Assembly: GCA_031769625.1 (NCBI GenBank)
Contig: JAUIMM010000202.1
Location: 12,138,001 to 12,202,000 of the forward strand
Reading direction: 5' to 3'
From: Taudactylus pleione
Taxonomy: Eukaryota; Chordata; Amphibia; Anura; Myobatrachidae
DNA length: 64,000 bases
In this document: positions 54,540-64,000 of the stretch, piece by piece
Position numbering within the stretch: position 1 is the stretch's first letter
How the letters are laid out: every line of letters starts with the position of its first letter
The notes under the pieces: model-generated
Databases searched by the model: none
Told to the model about the DNA's origin: nothing
What the model saw: the letters and a program-made list of their open reading frames with translations, nothing else
Position numbers and translations under genes: made by a program

Positions 54540-54815
54540 GGGCCTAATTAAGAAATGTACGCTAATGCCACCACTACAGTGTCTGTGTACGCAGCTGCTG
54601 TGTGATAATCTGCAAATGTTGCAGACCCCTAGGATTGTACTGCAGCTTTCCACATCCAAGCATTTGCGTACATAGATGGACCATTGGATTCAGATCATTT
54701 TATAATCAGACTTCTGAGTAACCCTATGGTCATCATGCAGAATGGCCGAATGTACTGAGACGTCAGATCCATTGCCGCTGTGTATGGGATCACAGACGCA
54801 GCCTGTAACAGGCCC
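54540..54815. mobile_element. Short diverged MITE, GGGCCT family
   Basis: Left end GGGCCTAATTAAGAAATG, right end ..CTGTAACAGGCCC. Flanks TAT and TAA are only a partial match. The interior is related to the GGGCCTGATTCAG elements. Confidence 0.55.
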
Positions 54816-55283
54816 TAAAAATGGTCGCAACATCCCTGCGTTCTTTGCTGCTACTACCCGTTACCTCCCACAAATGCTCCCTGACTGTCAATAATGCTCC
54901 TCAGACACTTGCCCAGACTGACCATAATCGCTCAACTGCAAAAACATTGGAAAAGAGGACAACTCTGATCAGGTCCTGTAATAGTATAAGGAATATTCAA
55001 TAATTGGTGATGACAGATAATAAGAAACTGTATAGGGATCCAACAAATATGGCAGTATTCTTGTTGTGCCCAAAGAGTGAGCACACCAAAGCCTCCTCAC
55101 TATCAGCTTGATAAAAGTGGCTGACCTGCGCTTAGTTTATATGGTTCTTTATTATCCTTATCCTTAAAGCTGGTTGTAAATTTCCCCAAATAGTCCTTAC
55201 TTTTTGGTTACTTCCCTATCATACCTTAACTATAAAGGCTACTATGTTAAATAAAAACTTTCTTACATTCTATTTCATACATT
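54816..55283. other. No recognised feature
   Basis: AT-rich unique-looking sequence. No gene or repeat recognised. Confidence 0.35.
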
Positions 55284-56214
55284 GGGCTCTATTTACTACA
55301 ATCCACATATTGAATGCGGATTGTAGTGTGATATTACCGAGTGAATTCGCATTGCGAATTCAGGCAATATCACAGGGATTTACTATAAATCCCTTGCAGG
55401 GACAGAGCTTGCGATAAAGCTCAATCCCTGCGGATCCCATCCGCACTCTAGTTGCGGTATTTTCGGAAAAAATACCGCGACTAAGAGCCCGCGCATGTGC
55501 CGACCGACCACCGCTACTACCCCCCACCGACGCTAAGCCCCGCCCCCGGCGCTAAGCCCCGCCCCCTGCGATCGCGGACCCCCCCTCCCTTCATTACACT
55601 TACCTGCATCCTCCTGGCCTCCGGTGATCTTCTCCGGGCTTCCCGATCAGGTGATCTCCCATACTGCACTGGGGCCCGATCACCTGATGACCGGGCCCCA
55701 GTGTACTATGGGAGACCAGCTGACCGGAGAGGAGCCATCACCGGAGGCCCGATCACCGGTCCCTGGATTCAGGTAAGTGAAAAAAAAAATGTTTAATTTT
55801 TTTTTTCTTTTTTTTACAGTAATCAGCTTGCGGTCTGCTTAGACCACACAGCTGATTACTGGTACCGGCTCCCGCCTCTGCTCTCCCCGTTAGAGCAGAG
55901 TGGGAGCCCGGTAACCGGGGGAGACCCTGGATAACGCCACCTCCAGGTGGCGTTATTATCACAGGGCTTCCCCCGGTATTTTTTTACAATTTATTTTTAG
56001 TAACTTAGGTCGGATCACATTTCCCATTACAATTATGGGAAATGCGATCTGCTTTACTAAAAATAAGTGATACTGGGGGTTGGAGTAGAATTTTACTAAT
56101 TCTACTCCAGTTGCCCTATAGTAACTACAGATGAAACTAAAATAATGTGAAAAGGGTGTGAAAACACCCTTTTTCACTTTATTTTAGTAAAAATAATGTT
56201 AATAAATAGAGCCC
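55284..56214. mobile_element. Hairpin-chain MITE, GGGCTCTATTTACTA ends
   Basis: 931 bp with inverted ends and the ATT target duplication (55281-55283 and 56215-56217). The interior is a near-continuous series of hairpins. Examples: ACAATCC/GGATTGT (55298-55324); a long GC-rich stem around GCACTGGGGCCCG/CGGGCCCCAGTG (about 55656-55715); GTAATCAGC/GCTGATTAC (55819-55859); ATAACGCCACCT/AGGTGGCGTTAT (55931-55956); GGAGTAGAATT/AATTCTACTCC (56082-56108). No coding region. Confidence 0.85.
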
Positions 56215-56325
56215 ATTGTCTGACCAAAGAAAAAATATATTTTCTATAGTGAACACCAGAGGGCAGTGTAATACCAAAGCAATCTAAAGAGTGAAATCCA
56301 TTCTGAAAGTTTGTTCTGTAGAGCA

Positions 56326-56519
56326 GATCTTCTCAAATCCACTAACAGAGCATGTTTTCCATATCTCCTTGCTGGAACACAGATGTATTCATACACTGAC
56401 TGACAGACTTTAAAAGAACCACAGATGGTTCTGATTGCTCCACTTGCGATTCTGTGCGGAGACGTGGAAAACAGGCACTGTTTGTGTGTCCCAAGGACTG
56501 GATTTAAGAAGCACTGATG
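56326..56519. mobile_element. Decayed hAT-type MITE
   Basis: Similar over most of its length to 2959-3160 (GAGACGTGGAAAACAGGCACTG versus GAGACCTGGAAAACATGCACTG). The ends are eroded. Confidence 0.55.
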
Positions 56520-56931
56520 TAGAGAGCTCAAGTTCTCATTTTGGGCCAGACTCAGAGGTGGACGCAATGCCATTGTTTGCGGAATTTAGCGATTTTTTTG
56601 ACGGGGCGGCCGTCCCAGGGCCCCCATAAAGGGTCAGTCTGCTGAGAGCCAGTGTCCACCACCACTTTAGGAGTGTACTGGTTCCAACATAAGTATGATT
56701 GGTAATTTTGCTTGTGAATCACGCCAAAATCTATCCGCCTCTTGGCTGGTGAGGGAATATTACTAAATGGAAGTTCAGACATCGAAATGTACTTTCAGTT
56801 CTGACAATAAGTTAATGTCATTCAGTGTTGTCATTAGTCTGAAAAGGGATGTCAGGAGATTGATTAATATAATGAATAAGCAGTTGTCCAATAGTCTTTA
56901 TAATCTTGACCCTGATTCCAAGGGGTAAATT

Positions 56932-57101
56932 TACTAAGATGAGAGTTTTTAGAAATGGAGATGTTACCCATAGCAACCAATCAGATTCTAACTATTATCT
57001 TCTAGAAGGTGCTACTTACAGTAAATGTTAAGTAGAATCTGATTGGTTGCTATGGGCAACATCTCCTTTTCTAAAAACTCTCATCTTAGTAAATTTACCC
57101 C
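56932..57101. mobile_element. Foldback MITE (GGGGTAAATTTACTAAG), complete copy
   Basis: 170 bp. Arms of about 80 bases (GGAGATGTTACCCATAGCAA versus TTGCTATGGGCAACATCTCC) pair around a short loop. Uninterrupted relative of 2873-3257. Confidence 0.9.
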
Positions 57102-58139
57102 CAATACTGTTTAAATTAGATTTCACAAGGATGAGTATGAAGAGCCCCAGCAATAGAAGGAAACCTGTCTGCTTTCCCTCTGACTATTGGAACCTTGTTA
57201 GGACCCAGATAGGCAAAGGGATTTGTAACATTTTCATCACCATGTCTGCTACTAGTGATTGGGGACTTGCTAGATCTTAGCCATAAAGGCTTATGGGAGC
57301 CCCAGATTTCTCCAGTGACCACTCAAATCCTTGCCCCAGAACTATATCACTAACATCAGCGGACTATATAGAAGACGGAGATAGTTCAATATGTAGGCCA
57401 AAGTCAGGCAGGTAGAATAGGTTCAAAATCATAAAACTAGCTCTGCTTAGGAATCAAGAACATCTGGGTCAGTATCAGAAAAATACCTACATGCTTTGGC
57501 ACCAGACAATAGTCTAAGTAGGTCTAATTGGAGAGCACCTGATAACACTTGCATGCACCTGTACACATCCTTACTATTCACTAGTCACATGTTTGGATGC
57601 ACACTCTCTTGAGAAGATATGACATTTGCTTGGTCATGAAAGAAGAAGAATAAGGTCAAAGCATCTGGAGTGGTAGAAATGCAATGATAGGTTATTTACA
57701 ATACGATGTAATTGTGTCTAGAAAGGGACCATTCAATAATCCATAATCTTATATATTCAAATCCTGAAGCTTTTCTGTGTTCAACAAGGATATGCTGTGT
57801 GAAAGTATTTTGGTGAAAGTGGACGTCTCCCAGATTTACTGACAATATAGTTATCAAAGCATAGTTCATTTGCCTGTCATCACTTGGCTGCAAATGACAA
57901 AGAACTCTCATCACTGGTTGGTTCAAAAGTTATAATATTTTTAACTGTGTAGATCCAAGGTGTTACGACTGAGGGTTGGTTTTGGTAGGAGGCATGGGAG
58001 GCTGAAGGGAAGATAGAGATACGGCAGTGGATGATGGGCCCAAAGGCGAGGACTGGAATAGAATGTCTTTATTAAACAGCAGGTTGGAATGAGAACTGGA
58101 GAAGATAATACTGAATGAATGAGTAGAATCGGATTGGGA
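57102..58139. other. No recognised gene
   Basis: The sequence from 57960 (TGTTACGACTGAGGG), with an antisense AATAAA near 58070, could be the edge of an old LTR. No partner or tRNA-primer site was found, so it is left unassigned. Confidence 0.3.
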
Positions 58140-58400
58140 CCGATACTGGATTGAGAGCTGCATCGGTTTGAGACCAATGCTGATGATTTAAAAAACTTGA
58201 TGGATTTGAATCCGATGTTGAAGAATTTATGAACTTGATCGGTTGGGATCGATGTTAATTAATTGAGGAACTAAATTGATAAAAGTCCGATATTGATGAA
58301 TTGATTAACTTGATCTGTTGGGACCGATGTTGATGAATTGAGTAACTTAATTGATGAGTCCGATGTTGGAAGCATCGGATGAGACCGATGTTTGGAGGTA
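58140..58400. repeat. Degenerate minisatellite, CCGATGTTGATGAATTGA units
   Basis: Four to five imperfect units of about 50-65 bases sharing GACCGATGTTGATGAATTGA-type and AACTTGATCGGTTGGGA segments. Confidence 0.75.
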
Positions 58401-59149
58401 TCGGCTGGAATTGATGGTAGCTGTAAGAACAATCAGTGGTAAAAACCAGACTGGTGTGCAAAATGGTATAGAAGACTTGTTTACCAGATATAGGAACTGG
58501 ATATAATGGACTGGGACCATTCAGATACAGAGCCCCTGGGAGCTCAGCACTAAGCTGTAACTTCAGCAAAAAGCGACGTTGTACTGGCAAAAGATGCCAG
58601 TCAGGAAATGGAATTTATAGGAGAGAATCCTCAGAGATTGGATGCTGTGATCAGCTGGTCTGGGAGCAGCATTCTGAGTGGAGGAAGAGTGTCAGGTGAC
58701 AGAGTCCAACATGGCTGCGCCCATACTGTTGTTTAGTTGGGAAGTGGCGTGCAGCCTGTGTGCCATCATGCTGGGAAGACACGCTGTGTTCAAGGGACTG
58801 TGGAAAGCCATCTCCATGCTCAGTAACAGGACACTGAGAGGACATGGCAGGAGCAGCACAGACAGACCTCACCACCACCCAGGAGCGAGGTGCAGCATGA
58901 GCAGGTCTCTGTGCTATCCTGAACAGGCACCAGAAAGGTAAAAAAGTGGATTTAATAGTCCAGAGAGTGACACTAGGTTACCTTGAGCACCAGCAGCATT
59001 GACGTCTGGCACACAGGACTCAAAAGAAAGGAAAACATATAGGTGCTGATGGAGAGTTGAACATAGGCCGGTTTATGTAGCGTATCTTGTATGAATCCAC
59101 ACTGCGCATTCTCAGAAAGCAAACAAATGTCTCCCGGGGGGGGTGCCTA
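58401..59149. other. No recognised gene
   Basis: Moderately GC-rich, with open frames under 115 codons lacking motifs. May belong to the same old element as 57960-58400. Confidence 0.3.
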
Positions 59150-59255
59150 ACTCTAACCTTCCCCAGGGGGTGCCTAACCCTAACCCCCCCTTCCCCTAAC
59201 CTAACCCTACTGGGGGGCTGCCTAACCCTAAGTCCCCTAACCTAACCTTCCCCCC
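59150..59255. repeat. CCTAACCCTAA-type interstitial repeat
   Basis: Repeated CCTAACCCTAA and CCCCTAACCTAACC blocks separated by G-rich pieces such as CCAGGGGGTG. They resemble degenerate telomere units, but the G-rich pieces argue for a local repeat. Confidence 0.7.
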
Positions 59256-59284
59256 TCCCACGGCTGTCCGCGCCCGGCGCCCGG

Positions 59285-59420
59285 GTTACCTTCGATCGGG
59301 ATGTCGGGCTCCTGGCGTAGGTAAAATTACAGGCGTCGGGATTTCGACTCCTGTCATTAGACCCTTGCCGGGATTAGACAGTCGGGATGCTGATGGTCGG
59401 CATCTAGTATGTACGCGGCT
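59285..59420. repeat. Interspersed repeat, CGGGATGTCGGGCTCCTGGC copy
   Basis: Related to the copies at 7195, 8399, 9416 and 15014. It has the same GGGATTTCGAC centre and CATTAGACCCTTGCCGGGAT right part. Confidence 0.75.
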
Positions 59421-59455
59421 TTAGCCTCTCACATAAGCATTATGCTTGCTACTTA

Positions 59456-59976
59456 TACACTATGTAGACAAAAGTGATCAGACACTGACGGCAAATAGAT
59501 CACTGAGATTTTATTGACGTCAGTACTTTGTAGATCCACCACGTGCAGTGATTACTGCAGACACCCTTCTGGGCAAACTGTCCACAAGTTCCTGGACAAC
59601 AGCAGGCGGCATGTTTTCCCATTCCGCCTTAAGTTCAGTGACACTGAAGAAGGTCAAGTTGGCCTAGAACGCACCCTTCACTCCAATTTGTCCCAGAGGT
59701 TCTCAATGGGGTTAAGATCTGGACTCTGAGCTGGCCAGTCCATCCGGGTTACCGAGTTTTCTGTATACATGTACAACGTTGCCCTGGACACATGACAGGT
59801 GGCATTGCTGTCCAGATAAAAAACATTTGTTGTCTTCGTAGATCTGCAAGTGCGTGGGCCTCCCTATGAAGTGTTCTTGTCGAAACCGCCACATTAGTGG
59901 CCATTTGGAACTCATGTGCAAAGGTATGCATTTTGCTTGCGCGAGGGTGTCCAATCACATTTGTCTACATAGTGTA
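59456..59976 (-). mobile_element. Internally deleted Tc1-like element
   Basis: 521 bp with inverted ends TACACTATGTAGACAAA and ..TTTGTCTACATAGTGTA. On the minus strand the transposase C-terminal motif reads [20 protein letters not shown] near 59680-59745, so the catalytic Glu region survives. Most of the gene is deleted. Confidence 0.85.
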
Positions 59977-61348
59977 TTATAAACCACTGTTTGTTTGGGG
60001 AGGTGGAGGGCATATGGAGATACACAACAACAACAAAAAAAGGGGGGGGCACTAGGGAGCATTGCCCACTTGTTTGTTAAAACACCTCTGTTTTGTCCCA
60101 GGCCAGTAGATATGGAGGGCATTAAAATGTCTAGTAACAGCTTGGTATATCAGTCATTGGGATGCACTGTATGTTGTGTAGAGGTCACTAAGATGGGATT
60201 TTTTGAATGTCAGTATCTAAAATCCTCTCTGTATTATATTGCCGTCACTCCAATGTTCTCCTATGACAGATACTACACTGCATATTTAGTGGTCTTATTT
60301 ATATACTAAAACTTCTGTTTCTTAACGATGAGCCCTTACAGGACCTTTATATTCTTTGTTTAATAAACTAATATTGCTCATTCTATAATGGATATGGTGT
60401 TGGTATATCTCTGATCAGGTGGCTATGTGACTTTTGTTTTTGAAAGGCAACATGAATTTCAATGTTTGCACTTTACGTCACTTGCCTATTTAGTCAGAGT
60501 TTCCGAAATGCTCTACAGCAGGGAGAATTACATGTCTGTGTCCTGGGTTGCAGGTGAAAATGTAAAACATTATCAACAGTCGGTGTAAAACCCGACATAC
60601 TTTACACTGACTGCGGGTGCTGTTTAAATTTTCACCTGCAACCTGCCAGGAAGCAGCGGCTTACAAAAGCCGCTTCTTCATAAATATAGCTCCTTGTCTT
60701 TTGTAGAGGGTAACAGACTTATAAAAGCAGGTAGCTATATTTATTTTTAAGTGGCCTTCTATTTGAGCTTGAGCTGCTGTAAGGAGTATTAAAAAAAGCA
60801 TTTAAACTTAATTTCACACTATCAAAATCCCTAATGTTTTTGGGGGCCAAGGCTGCCCGCACGCCCCTGGCCCTTAAATTTCCATACCAGCAAATCTACT
60901 TAATCCATTGAGCTGCTCAAAATAAAAGTACAATTATAAATCATATGCTATGATATTTGGCACAATAACAGACATTCACAGCGAGCACATGGGCCAGTTC
61001 CTCACACAGTTGTCCACACCCCTCAGCCACACACGTCAATCATGGTGCCCCTCCCCACTCATTTTCTCCTGGATTCGCCCCTCCATACACCTCAAAATGA
61101 TGAGGAGAACGCTCACTTAGAAATATAAATACGTTAATCCTTAATACTTAAACAGTCCACATCCTGGTAGTTATAGTACTCAAATGGGTTAAATTCATTA
61201 CCGGAATTTGAACGATTCTCTTTACAAGTCCATAAAACCACTTTTGGAATGAAGAGATGGTATATATCCAATCACAAACTTCTTCAGAACTGGTAACTTT
61301 CACAGTATATTGGAGCAAATCTTGGAACTGGGATGTCACCAGTACGTT
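59977..61348. other. No recognised gene
   Basis: Mostly AT-rich. A hairpin-bearing fragment (GCAGGTGAAAATGTAAA .. TTAAATTTTCACCTGC, about 60551-60630, with a following GCAGCGGCTT/AAGCCGCTTC stem) looks like part of a MITE. The rest has no identifiable feature. Confidence 0.35.
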
Positions 61349-61589
61349 GGGCCAAACGTAATAGGATGAGAATTTAGAATTATGTGAGAGTTTAGTAGTA
61401 ACCTCTCACATTGGTCGAGTTTTATCTTCAACATGGGAAAAAATCTGAATTAAATTTAAATTGTGAGAGTTTTTTGAGTCTGATAAACATGCGAGTTTGC
61501 TCTGTTCTCGGACTCTATTACATTGGCCGAGTTTAAAAAGTGTGAGAAAACTCACATTTTCTAAACTCTCACCCAATTACATTTGGCCC
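61349..61589. mobile_element. Foldback MITE, GGGCCAAACGTAAT ends
   Basis: 241 bp. Ends GGGCCAAACGTAATAGGATG and ..CACCCAATTACATTTGGCCC, with internal GTGAGAGTTT/AAACTCTCAC copies. Confidence 0.78.
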
Positions 61590-61862
61590 TTTGTATCTTT
61601 TTTCTTTGGATTCTGCAATTAGACTCTCTTATTGAAGACACCCAACAAACGACTATATGATTACGTGTGTAAAAATATTTATTTTTAATAAGATATTGAT
61701 TTTAAAAATTGTACAAAGATCAGCTTACATAAAATTCCTTAAAGGTTCTGTAGTAACCACACTGGGATCTACAGTCGATGTTCAGCCACCTTCTGTCTCA
61801 CCCAAAAGAGGGTGTGAGCTCAAGCTGGTGGTCTCCCTTAGCGCTGGTATAATATATTCCTT

Positions 61863-61901
61863 CACGCAACGCATTTCATCTTAACACAGACTTCTTCAGG
61901 G
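61863..61901 (-). other. Conserved-flank hairpin motif
   Basis: The minus strand reads CCTGAAGAAG, a short stem (TCT..AGA), then GAAATGCGTTGCGT. Two further copies with a different stem (GAATC..GATTC) lie at 7671-7709 and 14286-14324. Function unknown; see findings. Confidence 0.5.
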
Positions 61902-61966
61902 GTTACTCTTTTGTAAGAGAACATGGGTGTCTTACAAATACAGGTTTACATATTCAATTATATGCA

Positions 61967-62275
61967 GTCAGGTGCATAAATATTGGGACATTGACAGAAT
62001 TTTCATATTTTGGCTTCTATTCACCACCACAATGGCTTTGAAATGAAACAAACAAGATGTGCTTTAACTGCAGACTTTCAGATTTAATTTGAGGGTAATT
62101 ACATCCAAATCAGGTGAACGGTGTAGGATTTACAACGGGTTCTATATGTGCCTCCCACTTTTTAAGGGGCCAAAAGTAATGGGACTATCAACTCAAAAGC
62201 TATTTCATGGACAGGTGTGGGCTATTCCCGCATTATTTCATTATCAATTAAGCAGGTAAAAGGTCTGCATGTATT
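61967..62275. mobile_element. Tc1-like transposon terminal fragment
   Basis: It starts GTCAGGTGCATAAATATTGG with GACATTGACAGAATTTTC, a typical Tc1-family terminal and 5' region. It ends before any transposase sequence, where a partial MITE (62276-62558, right end GGGTCTGAATCAGGTCC) begins. Confidence 0.65.
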
Positions 62276-62759
62276 TCAGCCCGCAGTGATCGCTGTGCTT
62301 GCGGCAGGTTAAGGCAACCCCAAGGGCTGCGAGCAACTCCGATAGCTCACGATGGTCCCGATTAATCATACATTTCCCGGAGCTGACGTATGGTGTGAGT
62401 GACAAGGGGGCATCTTAGGACACTTGCGAGCGCACTTTGCCATAGCTCGCTAACACACAGTGGGCGTCCTTACGCGACACAGTGCGAGCGCTTAATTTAC
62501 ATATCCGGCCCCTTTCTGCAAGCAAGCGATCACATCTTGGATCGGGTCTGAATCAGGTCCAAAGGATCATAAGGTTAAGAAAGGGGCAGTCTAGATGGGC
62601 CAAGTGGTTCTCATCTGCCGTCAAATTCTACAGTATATAAAATAATTGGATATGAAAATTATGAAGGATTTCCTATGTGCCATTTATTATATTAACAAAA
62701 AAAGTTTGTTCTTACCACAAATTACATGTTAGTAAACTGCGCTCAATTGTAAGATCTTA

Positions 62760-63310
62760 GGGCCTCATTCAGACCCACTCGCAAGCGGCTGTCCGCTTGC
62801 AAGTGGGTCGATGGTGTGCACTGCGCATGCGCACGACGGAGGGAGCTCCATCGTGCGCATTCGTCCAGACGCGACGAGCGAAGGACTTTCCTTCGCTCGT
62901 TGTGTCTGATCAAAGGGGGCGTGCTGTCGATGTTGATTGACAGCATGCCCCCTTTGGTGGGCGTGCCGGGGGCGTGCCTGCCAGACGGAGGCGTTCCCAG
63001 GGGAACGCCTACCGTCAGAAGCCGGCCCCACTGACATCACTAGTGATGTCAGTGGGAGTGATTTTGGCTCTGATAGAGCCAAAATCACTCCAGGGCTTGT
63101 GGTCGAAAACCCCGACCACAGGCTTCTGGTCGCACTGGCGATGGTCGCGTTGGTCAAGACTATCGCGACCATCATCCTGCACGCTCGTATGTGCTGTGGG
63201 TGGTGACCCACAGCTATACGAGCGTCCAGGAGGACGTTCCATTTTTATGGAGGACGGCCCTCATTCAGAGCGAGCGCTCTGCTCAGAGCGTTCGGCTCTG
63301 AATGAGGGCC
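62760..63310. mobile_element. Hairpin-chain MITE, GGGCCTCATTCAGA ends
   Basis: 551 bp with inverted ends GGGCCTCATTCAGAC / ..GCTCTGAATGAGGGCC and the TTA target duplication (62757-62759 and 63311-63313), as in PIF/Harbinger elements. Almost the whole length is consecutive hairpins: 62772-62809, 62827-62860, 62868-62906, 62911-62956, 62984-63016, a perfect 30-bp palindrome at 63027-63056, a perfect 17-bp stem at 63055-63091, 63095-63123, 63139-63173, 63181-63224 and 63270-63293. No protein-coding potential. Confidence 0.92.
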
Positions 63311-63810
63311 TTAATCAGGACTAATACATTTTCTAACCACAATAAATGGCTTGGCACAAATAATTGAATCCACCCAATACATACTAAGGAATGAAAGTAT
63401 AAGAAATAAATGTGTAGCTCAGACTCACTTACTCTGGATACTGTAATGATCTACAGCACATCTTAAGATCTTCAGGTTCTGTAACCAGTGTTATTAAAAA
63501 CAGTAAAATTATTAAATAATAACCAATAAAAAAACATACATAAGCAATGAAAAAAACACAATTCTCGAGTACACTCATAGATGCTATTACAAAATTATTA
63601 ATAATAATAATAGTTAATTTAAGGGTTCCAAATAAAATTATCTCTTACCCAATAATAGTAGTAGTCCTTCCTAAAGTGTGGAGGATCTGCTCAGGTATCT
63701 GTGTGGTCCCACTTACAAGTGTAGAATAACAACTAACTCCAGGAGCCCTTTTTTAACTGTGTGTGAGTGTGACTTCCTCCTTACCATATAGACCACCTCT
63801 AACTTCAGAG

Positions 63811-64000
63811 CAGTGGCGGAACTAGCGGCGGTGAAGCCGGTGCCTTGCACCAGTGCCCACTGTGGTGCAGGGGCCCATAGCCACCTGCTCCACCAGCGCT
63901 GCTTCACCCGCCGCCTGTGTCTCCCACAGTATTTAAGTGTAGTGCGGACTGCACTACACAGTAACAAACACACCGCCGCCAGTGGTGGCTGTGTGTTTGT
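63811..64000. mobile_element. hAT-type MITE, cut by the window edge
   Basis: Left end CAGTGGCGGAACTAGCGG, typical of hAT MITE termini. Its right end lies beyond the window. The interior has GTGTGTTTGT/ACAAACACAC inverted sequence near 63964-64000. Confidence 0.6.

Noticed and set aside
57960..58990. Possible solo LTR beginning TGTTACGACTGAGGG
   Set aside because: No matching CA end, target duplication or second copy was found. The minisatellite inside obscures the structure.
59150..59255. Possible interstitial telomere
   Set aside because: Units vary (CCTAACC, CCTAACCCTAA) and alternate with G-rich pieces such as CCAGGGGGTG. A local repeat is likelier than a true (CCCTAA)n tract.

Overview
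This window is vertebrate nuclear DNA, most likely from a large-genome frog. The reasons are intron-split host exons, V-SINE-type SINEs, Tc1 and mariner elements, a Gmr1-like LTR retrotransposon, a Ngaro-type (DIRS-group) retroelement, and very many short foldback and MITE families. No bacterial operons, CRISPR arrays or rRNA/tRNA genes were seen. Most of the sequence is transposon-derived.

Host genes. Three exons on the minus strand (40757-40901, 25879-26028, 23873-24060) join in frame into most of a CIDE-family protein closest to CIDEB, covering the CIDE-N domain and most of the CIDE-C domain. Its first and last coding exons were not found. A 14.7 kb intron separates the first two. On the plus strand, two exons at the left edge (1541-1749 and 3752-3780, AATAAA at 3885) form the 3' end of a gene I do not recognise. 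It converges on CIDEB.

Layout. 1-3.9 kb: end of the unidentified gene. 4-6 kb: foldback and hAT-type MITEs. 6.8-15.7 kb: a head-to-tail duplication, with units 6824-9044 and 9045-15659. The first unit lacks 4.39 kb that the second keeps, and that kept part holds an L1-type LINE remnant. 16-23 kb: Tc1 debris, a 2.1 kb foldback element, paired inverted MITEs and a Ty1/copia scrap. 23.9-40.9 kb: CIDEB, whose large intron holds a nearly intact 5.75 kb Gmr1-like element (integrase upstream of reverse transcriptase, SCAN-like Gag, LTRs about 1% different, 4-bp target duplication). 43.8-52.5 kb: a Tc1-like transposon split by a 7.1 kb Ngaro-type element with textbook A1-internal-B1-A2-B2 split direct repeats. 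52.9-54.2 kb: a mariner inserted in a TA microsatellite. 55-64 kb: more MITEs and Tc1 remnants.

The most unusual feature is a structural class of element. Several unrelated families, told apart by their terminal repeats, are built almost end to end from consecutive hairpins and perfect palindromes (for example 62760-63310, 55284-56214 and 35206-36018). Where two copies can be compared, a hairpin keeps its position and full pairing although its stem sequence has changed.
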